This document shows positions 24,397 through 34,172 of a stretch of DNA of 64,000 bases, piece after piece. Where the stretch lies: NCBI RefSeq assembly GCF_000498535.1, contig NZ_AVGG01000001.1, positions 310,001-374,000 on the forward strand, in the 5' to 3' direction. The translations under genes were made by a program, and so were the position numbers. Positions within the stretch are counted from its first letter, which is position 1. The number at the start of each line of letters is the position of its first letter. A model generated the notes under the pieces. That model was given only the letters and a program-made list of their open reading frames with translations. It did not search any database and was not told the DNA's origin. This DNA is from Flavobacterium limnosediminis JC2902. GTDB taxonomy: Bacteria; Bacteroidota; Bacteroidia; Flavobacteriales; Flavobacteriaceae.

Positions 24397-24954
24397 CTAT
24401 TCAGCAAGGAGGATATAATTAAAAGACCCTGAAACAAAGTGTGTTTGATCAGATGATACTCCGTCATTGGTTGTAAACTCAAAAGTCCCTTTCAATCTGT
24501 TAGTAGTGACATCCCAACTCTCGACGATAATTGTACCGCCGGCAGTCTCTTCATCTTCACCCTCACCGGCTGATTCTGAAGTGATTTCCAAATCGGCAAA
24601 ATATCCGTCAGGCAATTGGTTGCCGGTAAAATTATAGGTTCCGGCAGCAATACCGATTTTCGGAATTGCCAATCGGATATAATAATCATGTGCTACAATT
24701 GGTTCTCTGGAAGTTATTGTACCAACCACATTTACCACCTTATACCCTTCCAACAGATGAAAATCTGAGCCAAACATCCCTCCGGACGGATCGCTCAGAT
24801 TTCCTCCAACTTCAGGCTGCATTGAAAAAGTCTGTCCATCAACTGTAGCAACCATTGGAGATGTTGTAGGATTCCCCCCAGCAGGAGAATCATCATCGGA
24901 ACTGCAGGAAACTGCAAACACAGCCGCAAACAGTAATGCCGTAAACTTTTTCAT
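24397..24954 (-). CDS. Lipoprotein, unknown function
   Basis: 185 residues; signal peptide with lipobox FAVSC (Cys17) followed by SSDDD, the acidic run after the lipid Cys that is common for surface-exposed lipoproteins in Bacteroidetes. The rest is beta-rich (for example YDLE-like strands and GTFEFTTNDG) and may belong to one of the small DUF lipoprotein families of this phylum, but I cannot name it. It lies 10 bases after sdhB, so it may be the last gene of the sdhCAB transcript, and it has its own terminator. Confidence 0.8.
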   Translation of the reverse strand: MKKFTALLFAAVFAVSCSSDDDSPAGGNPTTSPMVATVDGQTFSMQPEVGGNLSDPSGGMFGSDFHLLEGYKVVNVVGTITSREPIVAHDYYIRLAIPKIGIAAGTYNFTGNQLPDGYFADLEITSESAGEGEDEETAGGTIIVESWDVTTNRLKGTFEFTTNDGVSSDQTHFVSGSFNYILLAE

Positions 24955-24964
24955 AATCAGATTT

Positions 24965-25726
24965 TTATTTTAAACTCGCTTTTAAGTACTCTCTGTTCAT
25001 ACGGGCGATGTTTTCCAAAGAAATTCCTTTCGGACATTCGATTTCACAAGCACCTGTATTGGTACAGTTACCGAATCCTTCTTCGTCCATCTGACGTACC
25101 ATATTCATTACTCGTTGTGTTGCTTCCACTTTACCTTGTGGCAATAAGGCATACTGCGATACTTTAGCTCCCACGAATAACATCGCAGATCCGTTTTTAC
25201 ACGTAGCCACACAAGCACCACAACCGATACATGCAGCAGCCTCGAAAGATCTGTCCGCATCGTGTTTCGGAACCGGAATCGCATTGGCATCAATAGTATT
25301 TCCGGATGTATTTACCGAAACGAAACCACCAGCCTGCTGGATTCTGTCGAAAGCAGTTCTGTCTACCACTAAATCTTTAATTACCGGAAACGCTTTACTT
25401 CTCCATGGCTCGATATAAATCGTATCACCATCGTTAAACATTCTCATGTGTAACTGACAGGTTGTAATTCCAGTATCCGGTCCGTGCGCACGTCCGTTGA
25501 TGTATAAAGAACACATTCCGCAAATACCTTCACGACAATCGTGATCAAAGGCAACCGGCTCTTTTCTTTCGTTAATTAATTGCTCGTTTAATTGGTCTAA
25601 CATTTCCAAAAACGAACTTGCAGTAGAAACATTATCTAACTTATAAGATTCCATGCTACCTTTTGATTTAACGTTTTTCTGACGCCAAATTTTAAGGTTT
25701 ATATTTATATTTTTTGCTGCACTCAT
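24965..25726 (-). CDS. sdhB: Succinate dehydrogenase / fumarate reductase iron-sulfur subunit
   Basis: 253 residues from the ATG at 25726 ([17 protein letters not shown]), chosen because the longer open frame overlaps sdhA. A 2Fe-2S plant-ferredoxin domain carries CREGICGMC and a further Cys in TTCQLHM. The C-terminal dicluster domain carries [12 protein letters not shown] and [12 protein letters not shown]. Passes electrons from SdhA flavin to the membrane subunit. Starts 7 bases after the sdhA stop. Confidence 0.96.
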   Translation of the reverse strand: MSAAKNININLKIWRQKNVKSKGSMESYKLDNVSTASSFLEMLDQLNEQLINERKEPVAFDHDCREGICGMCSLYINGRAHGPDTGITTCQLHMRMFNDGDTIYIEPWRSKAFPVIKDLVVDRTAFDRIQQAGGFVSVNTSGNTIDANAIPVPKHDADRSFEAAACIGCGACVATCKNGSAMLFVGAKVSQYALLPQGKVEATQRVMNMVRQMDEEGFGNCTNTGACEIECPKGISLENIARMNREYLKASLK

Positions 25727-25733
25727 AATTTTT

Positions 25734-27743
25734 CTATTTGTAATTTCTAGCTGCAATTTTAATTTCTTCGTATTTCAATTCTTCTTTGTGAAGTTCTTCT
25801 TTGCTGATATCATCGCCTTTGTATTCCCAAGCACCAACAAATTTGAAGTTTTCGTCATCACGTAACGTTTCTCCTTCAGCATCCTGGTATTCTTCACGGA
25901 AGTGACCTCCACAAGATTCTTTACGTTGTAAAGCATCCATTGCCATTAATTGACCTAATTCGATAAAGTCAGCCACTCTTAATACTTTTTCCAATTCCGT
26001 ATTAAATTCGTCTGCACTACCAGGTACATAAACATCTTTGTAGAAATCTTCTTTTAACTGAGCGATTTCGGTAATAGCCTCTTTTAATTGCGCTTCATTA
26101 CGTCCCATTCCCACTTTATTCCACATAATCAAACCTAATTTCTTATGGAAATAGTCTACCGATTTCGTACCGTTATTGTTTAGGAATTTGTTGATAGAAT
26201 CTTTAACTCTTGCTTCTGCTTCTAAGAATTCCGGAGAATCTGTTGAAATTTTTCCTGTTCTGATTTCGTCAGCTAAATAGTTAGAGATCGTGTAAGGCAA
26301 TACGAAATAACCATCCGCCAAACCTTGCATTAAAGCCGATGCCCCAAGACGGTTCGCTCCGTGGTCAGAGAAGTTGGCTTCACCTGCTACGAAACAACCC
26401 GGAATAGTTGATTGTAAGTTATAATCCACCCATACACCACCCATAGTGTAATGTACCGCCGGATAAATTTTCATCGGAGTCTCGTATGGATTCTCGTCAG
26501 TAATTTTCTGGTACATGGTAAACAAGTTTCCGTATTTTTCTTCCAACCACTGTTTTCCTAAAGCCGTGATTTCTTCGGCAGAAGGGTTGTGGTTTCCTTT
26601 GGCATACGCCGCTTGTTTCCCTTTATTTTGGATTTCGGTAGAGAAATCTAAGTAAACCCCCTCATTGGTATCATTAGCTTCGATTCCGTAACCGGCATCA
26701 CAACGCTCTTTTGCAGCTCTGGAAGCTACGTCACGAGGTACTAAGTTACCAAACGCAGGATATCTTCTCTCTAAGTAGTAATCTCTGTCTTCTTCCGCAA
26801 TTTGTGTTGGTTTTAATTTCCCGGCACGAATAGCTTCTGCATCTTCTTTTTTCTTTGGAACCCAAATACGACCCGAGTTACGTAACGATTCAGACATCAA
26901 GGTTAATTTTGACTGATTCGTTCCGTGAACCGGAATACAAGTTGGGTGAATCTGCACATAACATGGATTAGCAAATAACGCCCCTTGTTTGTGGATTTTC
27001 CATCCTGCAGTTACGTTACTTCCCATTGCATTGGTAGACAAGAAATACACATTTCCGTATCCTCCGGTTGCAATAACAACAGCATGAGCTGAATGTCTCT
27101 GGATTTCACCACTGATTAAATCACGAGCGATAATTCCACGCGCTTTTCCATCTACCTTAACGATATCCAACATTTCGTGACGGTTGTACATTTGCACACG
27201 TCCTAATCCGATTTGTCTTGATAAAGCCGAATACGCTCCTAATAATAATTGTTGTCCTGTTTGTCCGGCAGCATAGAATGTACGTTGTACCTGTGTTCCA
27301 CCGAACGAGCGGTTGTCTAACATTCCGCCATATTCGCGGGCAAAAGGAACACCTTGCGCCACACATTGGTCGATGATATTTCCTGACACTTCCGCTAAAC
27401 GGTGAACGTTTGCTTCACGCGCACGGTAGTCACCACCTTTAATAGTATCATAGAAAAGACGGTAAACACTGTCCCCGTCATTTTGGTAATTTTTAGCAGC
27501 ATTTACTCCACCTTGAGCCGCAATAGAGTGCGCACGACGAGGAGAATCCTGAAAACAGAATGCTTTTACATTGTATCCCATTTCCCCAAGAGCAGCAGCA
27601 GCCGAAGCTCCGGCCAAACCAGTTCCTACTACAATAATATCGATTTTTGGTCTATTGTTAGGAGCAACTAATTTCAGGTGATTTTTATGATTGGTCCATT
27701 TTTGGGCGAGTGCCCCTTCTGGTATTTTAGAATCTAACTTCAT
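25734..27743 (-). CDS. sdhA: Succinate dehydrogenase / fumarate reductase flavoprotein subunit
   Basis: 669 residues. The FAD-binding N-terminus [20 protein letters not shown], the flavinylation region [11 protein letters not shown] (His), the substrate-site HPTCIP segment and the FAD segment [20 protein letters not shown] (split across strands) are present. Long form typical of Bacteroidetes and epsilonproteobacterial-type enzymes. Lies between sdhC and sdhB. Confidence 0.97.
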   Translation of the reverse strand: MKLDSKIPEGALAQKWTNHKNHLKLVAPNNRPKIDIIVVGTGLAGASAAAALGEMGYNVKAFCFQDSPRRAHSIAAQGGVNAAKNYQNDGDSVYRLFYDTIKGGDYRAREANVHRLAEVSGNIIDQCVAQGVPFAREYGGMLDNRSFGGTQVQRTFYAAGQTGQQLLLGAYSALSRQIGLGRVQMYNRHEMLDIVKVDGKARGIIARDLISGEIQRHSAHAVVIATGGYGNVYFLSTNAMGSNVTAGWKIHKQGALFANPCYVQIHPTCIPVHGTNQSKLTLMSESLRNSGRIWVPKKKEDAEAIRAGKLKPTQIAEEDRDYYLERRYPAFGNLVPRDVASRAAKERCDAGYGIEANDTNEGVYLDFSTEIQNKGKQAAYAKGNHNPSAEEITALGKQWLEEKYGNLFTMYQKITDENPYETPMKIYPAVHYTMGGVWVDYNLQSTIPGCFVAGEANFSDHGANRLGASALMQGLADGYFVLPYTISNYLADEIRTGKISTDSPEFLEAEARVKDSINKFLNNNGTKSVDYFHKKLGLIMWNKVGMGRNEAQLKEAITEIAQLKEDFYKDVYVPGSADEFNTELEKVLRVADFIELGQLMAMDALQRKESCGGHFREEYQDAEGETLRDDENFKFVGAWEYKGDDISKEELHKEELKYEEIKIAARNYK

Positions 27744-27758
27744 ATATTTTGATGTTGA

Positions 27759-28616
27759 TTATTTAACAAAGTGAATGTAAACCGGAATGATCGCAAACAA
27801 TAAAGGAACGATGATTGCAAATAATTTTCCGAAAGTCTTAATAGCCGGAGTGAACTTGTTGTTTACCCCCAACGATTGGAATGCACTTTGGAATCCGTGT
27901 AATAAATGGAATGCCAAAACACCCATTGCCAATACGTACAGAATAGTTGCAAGCAAACCTGTTTTTGGATTTTGGAAGAATGCAAAAGTGATTTTGTGCA
28001 AATCTTTAAACAACTCTCCAATTTTCACATTAGCCTGAGCGTTGTAAATATCGGTTCCGTTTTTGATTACCATTGGCTTTGGCATCATTGGATTCGCAGG
28101 TTCTGTCGCCAATTGAATCTGATCTGCCGGATAAAATTGCCCAACTTCTCTTCCCAAATACACTTCTTGCTTCATTCCCTGAGCTTCAACGGTTTGCTTC
28201 ATCAAAGGCATGTTTTTATCAAAATGCATTACCGCCCAGAAGTTAACCATGTGCGTAACAATGAAAACCAAAATCAAAGTTCCCAAAACCGCCATGTTTC
28301 TGGATGCTAAAGTACTGTTGTTACTCGGATTGTTCATTGCATAAGCTACCGGTCTTGCCTTCTTGTTTTGAATAGTCAACATAATCCCGTCGATAGCGTG
28401 GAAAAGAATTGAAAAGTAGGTAACGTAAGATAATAATTTTACCGCCGGATTGGAAGTCATGAATAATGCATACTGATTAAACTGTAATGCATCGCCAAAA
28501 ATCAATTGAAGATTTCCGGCCAGGTGACCTGCCAAAAACAAGCATAAAAATAAACCCGTAAGAGCCATCCAGTATTTTTTTGCAATGGACGACTTTAAAA
28601 GTGCAGATTTTGCCAT
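27759..28616 (-). CDS. sdhC: Succinate dehydrogenase cytochrome b subunit
   Basis: 285 residues with five hydrophobic helices (about 14-36, 58-80, 104-128, 213-240, 261-283), the single-polypeptide di-heme anchor of the B-type enzyme. His residues in AGHLAG, FHAIDG, VTHMVNF and AFHLLHGFQSAF are candidate heme ligands. Between helices 3 and 4 is an unusually long polar loop (about 130-205), so the protein is longer than the roughly 220-230 residues I expect for the family. First gene of sdhCAB, behind a clear promoter. Confidence 0.94.
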   Translation of the reverse strand: MAKSALLKSSIAKKYWMALTGLFLCLFLAGHLAGNLQLIFGDALQFNQYALFMTSNPAVKLLSYVTYFSILFHAIDGIMLTIQNKKARPVAYAMNNPSNNSTLASRNMAVLGTLILVFIVTHMVNFWAVMHFDKNMPLMKQTVEAQGMKQEVYLGREVGQFYPADQIQLATEPANPMMPKPMVIKNGTDIYNAQANVKIGELFKDLHKITFAFFQNPKTGLLATILYVLAMGVLAFHLLHGFQSAFQSLGVNNKFTPAIKTFGKLFAIIVPLLFAIIPVYIHFVK

Positions 28617-28654
28617 AGTGTTAGTTTGAGTGTAATAGTTTTTAAAAAATCAAA

Positions 28655-28686
28655 CAAAAATAAGGCTATTTGATTTTAACCACAAA
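28655..28686 (-). promoter_or_regulatory. Promoter of sdhCAB
   Basis: TTTG (28683-28686) and TATTTTTG (28655-28662) separated by exactly 20 bases on the minus strand. Leader to the sdhC start is about 35 bases. Confidence 0.75.
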
Positions 28687-28732
28687 TGTTTACCGCTAAT
28701 TTATAATGAATTTAAAATGTCGGCGTTTCCAA

Positions 28733-28762
28733 TAAAAAAAGCCACTCGCTAAGAATGGCTTT
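28733..28762 (-). terminator. Terminator of the 28771-29649 lipoprotein gene
   Basis: On the minus strand AGCCATTC TTAGC GAGTGGCT followed by T7. Confidence 0.8.
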
Positions 28763-28770
28763 CTAAATTG

Positions 28771-29649
28771 TTATTCAAAACTCGGAATCAAACCGCGCAA
28801 TCCCATATCTACGACATTTTCTCCGGCAGCGGGTTCATACTTCCCGTCAACATTAACTTCCTGCCATTCAAAGCTGTTGTTAACCGACAACGAAAGCGTG
28901 ACAATAATATCCTGCGTTTCATTTCCGGTAATCACCAGATTGGAAGCGAAATTTCCTGTTACCACACAAGAGCCTGATGGAATCGGAGATGTTGCAAACA
29001 AGGGATTCGGAACCGTGGTCGCCCCTGCAGGAGCCTGCCCGGAGGTTGAATACGGAACTCCCTGCAGCCCAAAGGCCCAATAACCCTGATTCTTATTGGC
29101 ATTAACCGTAAAAGAATACCCTCCCGAATTAAATGTGGTTATATAATTTCTGAAACCGACAAAACTGGCTAACGTTCCAACGTATTCGGTTCCTCCGCTC
29201 AGCACATTGATATTGTAATCCTGATATGATAAGGAACAGCGGACCCATTCATAACTTCCGACAGCTATACTTTTCAGAGGAATCGACAAAAAAGCCTCGC
29301 CTTCCCCTACAATTTTCGCCTTACTGAAATCAATCGCATTTAACCCTCCGGCCGTTGTTTCAGGTGCATGGTATAAAACCGTCCCTCCCCCCAGTGCCGT
29401 AGCGGCATTCGGCGCCAACTCAAGATAATGGGAGCTTATTTTATTAAAAACCGGTGATTGCGCCGCATTTCCAGCCGAAACCGTTGATGGCTGACCAAGA
29501 TTATTCAAACGAACCTGCGTAGGATCAAATTTAAACTTTACTATTAATTGCGGCTCCTGAGGCGTAATCACTACGGAATCATCCTTATCCGAACATGAAA
29601 ACAGCGCAAACGACAATGCGGTAAGAGACAACAGGTTTTTAATTGTCAT
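28771..29649 (-). CDS. Lipoprotein, unknown function
   Basis: 292 residues; signal peptide with lipobox LFSC (Cys19) followed by SDKDDS, the acidic export-type motif. The remainder is Gly/Ser/Thr-rich and beta-like, with a late segment NETQDIIVTLSLSVNNSFEW that resembles the C-termini of small Bacteroidetes surface lipoproteins whose preceding domain binds metals or glycans; I do not recognise the family. It stands alone, with its own terminator and an AT-rich upstream region. Confidence 0.78.
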   Translation of the reverse strand: MTIKNLLSLTALSFALFSCSDKDDSVVITPQEPQLIVKFKFDPTQVRLNNLGQPSTVSAGNAAQSPVFNKISSHYLELAPNAATALGGGTVLYHAPETTAGGLNAIDFSKAKIVGEGEAFLSIPLKSIAVGSYEWVRCSLSYQDYNINVLSGGTEYVGTLASFVGFRNYITTFNSGGYSFTVNANKNQGYWAFGLQGVPYSTSGQAPAGATTVPNPLFATSPIPSGSCVVTGNFASNLVITGNETQDIIVTLSLSVNNSFEWQEVNVDGKYEPAAGENVVDMGLRGLIPSFE

Positions 29650-29785
29650 GATAGTATGTTTTAGTGTGAAAAAAAATTACAGATATCAAATCGATAAACG
29701 AACGATAACTAACAATATATTATTGCAATATATTAAAATACTATAAAAAAAATTCAGGAATACCTCTTTTTGCTTTTAAAGTTTA

Positions 29786-29793
29786 TAAATTTG
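29786..29793 (+). promoter_or_regulatory. -7 box upstream of pepP
   Basis: TAAATTTG fits TAnnTTTG, 33 bases before the ATG. A TTTG at 29769-29772 is only 13 bases away, too close for the usual upstream element. Confidence 0.4.
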
Positions 29794-29826
29794 AAATCTT
29801 GTACATCTTTTAAATTTTATTTCATC

Positions 29827-31119
29827 ATGAAATACCATCAGATAGACCGTGATTTATTCATAAAAAACAGAAGTAAATTCACGGCACAAATGAAACCGAA
29901 CAGCGTGGCTGTTTTCAACTCGAACGACATCTACCCCGTTTCAGCCGACAGTACTTTGCCCTTTACACAACACCGTGACATTTTTTACCTGAGCGGCGTG
30001 GATCAGGAAGAGAGCATTTTATTGCTTTTTCCGGATGCCCCTTATGAAAACCTGAAGGAAATTTTGTTTTTGAAGGAAACCAACGAACACATTGCGGTTT
30101 GGGAAGGCGAAAAACTAACCAAAGAACGTGCGTTTGAAGTAGCCGGAGTAAAAACAGTAATTTGGCTTCAGGATTTCCATAAAACACTGAAGGAAGTTAT
30201 GGCATACGCCGATACGATTTACATCAACACCAACGAGCATTATCGCGCCACGATTGAAACCGAAACCCGTGAAGCCCGCTTTGTAAAATGGTGGAAGGAA
30301 AATTATCCGGCACATAAAGTGGAAAAATCCAATCCGATCTTACAGGTTTTACGCTCGATAAAAGAAAGCGAAGAAATCGATTTGATCCAGCACGCGTGCA
30401 ACATTACCGAAAAGGGAATCCGAAGAATTTTACCTTTCGTGAAACCGGGCGTGATGGAATATGAAATCGAAGCCGAACTGGCACATGAATTTTTAAGAAA
30501 CCGTTCCAAAGGCTTCGCTTATACCCCGATTATCGCTTCAGGTGCGAATGCCAATGTATTGCACTATATCGAAAACAACCAACAGTGTAAGGATGGTGAT
30601 TTATTACTTTTGGATGTTGGCGCGGAATACGCGAATTACTCCAGTGACTTATCACGTACCATTCCGGTTTCCGGTCGTTTCACAGACAGACAGAAAGCGG
30701 TTTACAATGCAGTTTTACGTGTAAAGAACGAAGCCACCAAAATGTTGGTTCCCGGAAATTACTGGAAGCAATATCACGTGGAAGTGGGTAAAATCATGAC
30801 TTCGGAATTGTTAAGTTTAGGATTGATCGACAAAGCCGATGTACAAAACGAAAATCCGGATTGGCCGGCCTATAAAAAATATTTCATGCACGGAACTTCC
30901 CACCACATGGGATTGGACACGCACGATTACGGCTTATTACACCAACCGATGGAAGCCAATATGGTATTCACGGTGGAACCCGGAATTTATATCCCTGCAG
31001 AAGGTTTCGGCATCCGTTTGGAAGACGATGTGGTGATTCAGGAAAAAGGAGAGCCTTTCAACTTAATGCGCAACATTCCGATTGAAACGGAGGAAATTGA
31101 GAGTTTAATGAACGTTTAG
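29827..31119 (+). CDS. pepP: Xaa-Pro aminopeptidase (aminopeptidase P)
   Basis: Removes N-terminal residues preceding proline. 430 residues from ATG 29827 (MKYHQIDRDLF); the longer open frame would start inside the promoter region. N-terminal creatinase-like domain, then a pita-bread metallopeptidase domain with metal ligands in LLLDVGAEYANYSSDLSRT (Asp, Asp), HGTSHHMGLDTHD (His), VEPGIYI (Glu) and IRLEDDV (Glu). Length is normal. Ends in a strong terminator. Confidence 0.95.
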   Translation: MKYHQIDRDLFIKNRSKFTAQMKPNSVAVFNSNDIYPVSADSTLPFTQHRDIFYLSGVDQEESILLLFPDAPYENLKEILFLKETNEHIAVWEGEKLTKERAFEVAGVKTVIWLQDFHKTLKEVMAYADTIYINTNEHYRATIETETREARFVKWWKENYPAHKVEKSNPILQVLRSIKESEEIDLIQHACNITEKGIRRILPFVKPGVMEYEIEAELAHEFLRNRSKGFAYTPIIASGANANVLHYIENNQQCKDGDLLLLDVGAEYANYSSDLSRTIPVSGRFTDRQKAVYNAVLRVKNEATKMLVPGNYWKQYHVEVGKIMTSELLSLGLIDKADVQNENPDWPAYKKYFMHGTSHHMGLDTHDYGLLHQPMEANMVFTVEPGIYIPAEGFGIRLEDDVVIQEKGEPFNLMRNIPIETEEIESLMNV

Positions 31120-31150
31120 TCAGTTCTCAGTCTCAGTTTACAGATATGGA

Positions 31151-31182
31151 AACGGCTCACAGATTTTGTGAGCCGTTTTTTA
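31151..31182 (+). terminator. pepP terminator
   Basis: Perfect stem AACGGCTCAC / GTGAGCCGTT with 7-base loop and T6. Confidence 0.9.
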
Positions 31183-31239
31183 TCTTAATTTTTGTTTCAC
31201 CAAAATGTTGAATAGATTTGTAGTCCTAACAAAAAAGCC

Positions 31240-32301
31240 ATGAGGTATTTATTCTTTTTTCTTTTTTCAGTCACGAATTTTTTTGCACAACAACAGCTTA
31301 CAGAAGAGACTGCTTTAAAATTAAGCCAATTACCGTTACATTGCATTAACACTGAATTCCCAAATAAAACCTCTCATTTATCTGATTCTGAAAAAGACGC
31401 AGTATTGCTTCCGCACGAACTACATCCAGTCTTTTACGGATGTCTTGACTGGCACAGCAGCGTTCACGGCCACTGGATGCTGGTAAAACTTCTGAAAACA
31501 TTTCCCAACCTGAAAAACAAAGATTCCATCATAGCCGTATTGGACAACTCATTTCAAAAAGAAAAAATGATTTTGGAGGCCAATTACTTCGGAAAGTATA
31601 CCGCTTCCTCCATTTTTGAACGAACCTACGGCTGGGCTTGGTTATTAAAATTAGATGAAGAATTGTACACCTGGAATACTCCACAAGGAAAGAAATGGCA
31701 CGAAGCCCTGCAACCTTTAACCGCTAAAATTGTACAGTTTTGGAAAGCCTACCTACCTAAGGAAACTTATCCAAATCGAACTGGTGTACACCCAAATACC
31801 GCTTTCGGTCTTTGTTTCGCTTACGATTGGGCCAAAGCCACTAACGACAAAATTTTCCTTGAACAAATCACCCAAAAAGGAAAAGGTTTTTATTTTTCAA
31901 ATTCAAAAATTCCCGCTTATTTGGAACCTGACGGCAGTGATTTTTTTTCTCCAAGCCTGCAAGTCGCCGATTTGATGACACGCCTTCTTCCAAGAGACGA
32001 GTTCCTTAAATGGTTTAAGCACTACTTCACCAAAGACGGATTGAAACGAATCTGTACCCTACCGACGGTAAGCGACCGTAGTGATTACCATATCGTACAT
32101 TTAGATGGTTTATCGTTCAGCAGAGCGTGGAACATGAAAAATATCGCGAAACAACTTCCCAAAAACAATGCAACAAGTAAACATTTCAAACAAACCGCCG
32201 ATGCGTTTATAACCAAATCATTACCTGTTTTATTCGAAAGCGGCTATGGTGGCGGACACTGGCTTGCTTCGTTTGCAATTTACGCCCTAACTTTAGAATA
32301 A
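31240..32301 (+). CDS. DUF2891-family secreted protein
   Basis: 353 residues with a signal peptide (about 1-16, ending NFFAQ). The segment FYGCLDWHSSVHGHWML (about 67-83) and the late GGGHWLASFAIYAL match the DUF2891 family, an alpha/alpha-barrel-like protein of unknown activity. Conserved Trp, His and Asp residues suggest a carbohydrate-active fold, which is inference. It is followed after 6 bases by an alpha/beta hydrolase gene, probably in one transcript. Confidence 0.85.
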   Translation: MRYLFFFLFSVTNFFAQQQLTEETALKLSQLPLHCINTEFPNKTSHLSDSEKDAVLLPHELHPVFYGCLDWHSSVHGHWMLVKLLKTFPNLKNKDSIIAVLDNSFQKEKMILEANYFGKYTASSIFERTYGWAWLLKLDEELYTWNTPQGKKWHEALQPLTAKIVQFWKAYLPKETYPNRTGVHPNTAFGLCFAYDWAKATNDKIFLEQITQKGKGFYFSNSKIPAYLEPDGSDFFSPSLQVADLMTRLLPRDEFLKWFKHYFTKDGLKRICTLPTVSDRSDYHIVHLDGLSFSRAWNMKNIAKQLPKNNATSKHFKQTADAFITKSLPVLFESGYGGGHWLASFAIYALTLE

Positions 32302-32307
32302 TTCCTT

Positions 32308-33090
32308 TTGAAAACACTCCTCCATAAAAACACCAAAATCGCCTATTCCGAAACCGGAAAAGGAACCGCTATTGTGCTACTGCACGGTTTTCTGGAAAAT
32401 GCAACCATGTGGGATTTTTATGTGGCGGATTTTGCTAAGAAATACCGCGTCATCACCATTGATTTGTTAGGTCACGGTCAAACCGAATGCATGGGTTACG
32501 TACACACGATGGAGGATATGGCCGATGCTGTTCACGCCGTTTTGCACGAATTGCGCATCCGGAAAGCGATTTTTGTCGGACATTCGATGGGTGGTTACGT
32601 TTCTTTGGCTTTCGCCGAATTGTATCCGGACAACGTAAAAGGCCTGGTGCTTTTAAACTCGACTTCCCGTGCCGACAGCGACGAACGTAAATTAAATCGC
32701 GACCGTGCCATCATTGCCGTAAAACAAAACTATTCCGCTTTCATCCGAATGTCGATTGCTAATTTGTTCAGTGAAGACAACCGCGAAAGATTGGTGAACG
32801 AAATTGAAAGCGTAAAACTTGAAGCTTTAAAAACGCCGCTTCAGGGCATTGTTGCCGCTTTGGAAGGGATGAAAATACGCAACGACCGCGAGGTGTTACT
32901 GCATTTCGCTCCGTATCCGATTATGCTGATTTTAGGCAAAAAAGATCCGGTACTCAACTATGATGAAAATCTGGAGCAACTTGAAGGAACTGATGTCAAA
33001 TTCACTTCCTTTCCCGATGGACACATGAGTCACATCGAAAACAGAAACAAATTGGGAAAAGTGCTGTTGGATTTTTTTAAAGGGATTTAA
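32308..33090 (+). CDS. Alpha/beta hydrolase
   Basis: 260 residues starting with TTG (KTLLHKNTKIAYSETGKG follows); there is no in-frame ATG before the oxyanion region LLHGFLENATMWD, so TTG is the best start. Catalytic triad: Ser in VGHSMGGYVS, Asp in LGKKDPVL and His in PDGHMSHIE. Lipase/esterase-like superfamily; substrate unknown. Probably cotranscribed with the DUF2891 gene. Confidence 0.88.
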   Translation: MKTLLHKNTKIAYSETGKGTAIVLLHGFLENATMWDFYVADFAKKYRVITIDLLGHGQTECMGYVHTMEDMADAVHAVLHELRIRKAIFVGHSMGGYVSLAFAELYPDNVKGLVLLNSTSRADSDERKLNRDRAIIAVKQNYSAFIRMSIANLFSEDNRERLVNEIESVKLEALKTPLQGIVAALEGMKIRNDREVLLHFAPYPIMLILGKKDPVLNYDENLEQLEGTDVKFTSFPDGHMSHIENRNKLGKVLLDFFKGI

Positions 33091-33203
33091 CTTTGTGACA
33101 AAAAGGAAACGCGGATAACACGGGTACTGGCAACGCAGATTTTTACGGATTTCAAAACTTTGCGCTTCTCGGCGGTTTCTTTGTGCTTCTCTGTTTAATA
33201 GCC
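33091..33203. other. Spacer with GCGGATAACACGG-type repetitive sequence
   Basis: Contains CGCGGATAACACGGGT and CGCAGATTTTTACGGATT, degenerate repeats of a CGGATT-like unit, followed by TTTGCGCTTCTCGGCGGTT and TTTGTGCTTCTCTG. No coding sequence is visible. It lies between two convergent genes, and I see no hairpin terminator. Confidence 0.5.
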
Positions 33204-33872
33204 TTAAATCATCCCTACTTTCAAATAACCCCTGTCGATCAACTCGTTTTTATCTTTGAGATGATGAGTTTTTCCGGCCGTCATCAGGATTAAGTTTGAT
33301 GACACCTCGATGACGTTCCGGTAATTATGATCGGTAATGATAATACCTTTGTGTTCAGCATTTTCTCTGATTAGCCGATTCACTTTTTCCACCATTACCG
33401 GCGCTAATCCATTATAAGGTTCATCGAGTAAAACGAATTTTGACGCATTGAACAAGATCAGTTTGATTTCCAGATACCTTAATTCGCCTCCCGACAAGTG
33501 ACTGATTTTCTTATCCAAAATTGACCGAATCATTTCGTCGTTACAAAACGAATCCATTTTCTCTTTATGAATCGACAAACGGATGGCTTTGGAAACCGAA
33601 AAATGCTTCGGAATAAAATTATCCTGAGACAGATAACCGATTTCTTTTAATAATTCGGAGGTTTTTAGCTTCAGTTTTCCGTCAATGCGGACGAACTTGT
33701 AATCCGCAGGAACAATTCCGAAAATGATTTTTAGCAAGGTCGATTTCCCGGAACCGTTTCGTCCCAGCAATCCTATTATGTCACCGGTTTCGCATTTGAG
33801 ATACACATCGGAAACTACTAATTTATGCTGATAGTATTTCTGAACACTGTCAATTTCCAGAATATGCCTCAT
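33204..33872 (-). CDS. ABC transporter ATP-binding protein
   Basis: 222 residues from the ATG at 33872 (MRHILEIDSVQ), chosen because it overlaps the stop of the upstream small membrane gene in the arrangement ATGA. Walker A GLLGRNGSGKST (about 33-44), signature LSGGELRYLEIK, Walker B FVLLDEPYNG and H-loop ITDHNYRN are all intact. The sequence is most like LptB/branched-chain amino acid-type ATPases by signature and H-loop. The usual large permease is absent; the only neighbour is a tiny two-helix protein. Confidence 0.9.
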   Translation of the reverse strand: MRHILEIDSVQKYYQHKLVVSDVYLKCETGDIIGLLGRNGSGKSTLLKIIFGIVPADYKFVRIDGKLKLKTSELLKEIGYLSQDNFIPKHFSVSKAIRLSIHKEKMDSFCNDEMIRSILDKKISHLSGGELRYLEIKLILFNASKFVLLDEPYNGLAPVMVEKVNRLIRENAEHKGIIITDHNYRNVIEVSSNLILMTAGKTHHLKDKNELIDRGYLKVGMI

Positions 33873-34105
33873 ATCAAAAAAGAGCAAAGTATAAATAGTA
33901 TCACCCCAAAAACAAGATTCAGTATAACAGTATAAAACAACAACTGTTTTTTGGACAGTCCGTTATTATGATAGAACAAATATTCTTCTTTATTTTTTAA
34001 TTCCTTAAACAGAAGACTAATTCCAAATCCGAAACTAATGAATAGAAAAATTACTTCATAAAACCGTAAAAACAGTATAGGAAGTAGTGAGATAGCCAAA
34101 TTCAC
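33869..34105 (-). CDS. Small two-helix membrane partner of the ABC ATPase
   Basis: 78 residues from a GTG at 34105, with helices at about 8-30 and 57-77 and a cytoplasmic loop (KELKNKEEYLFYHNNGLSKKQ). The stop overlaps the ATPase start by 4 bases (ATGA), a sign of translational coupling. The open frame continues about 26 codons upstream and reads plausible protein (IRKLNNLIAFYRSTLPV) but has no ATG, GTG or TTG, so the true start may be a rare codon or the GTG. I recognise no family; in size it is too small for a classical permease. Confidence 0.7.
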   Translation of the reverse strand: MNLAISLLPILFLRFYEVIFLFISFGFGISLLFKELKNKEEYLFYHNNGLSKKQLLFYTVILNLVFGVILFILCSFLI

Positions 34106-34172
34106 CGGTAAAGTGCTCCGGTAAAAAGCGATAAGGTTGTTTAATTTTCTGATAGCGGACGATTTAAAAAAG

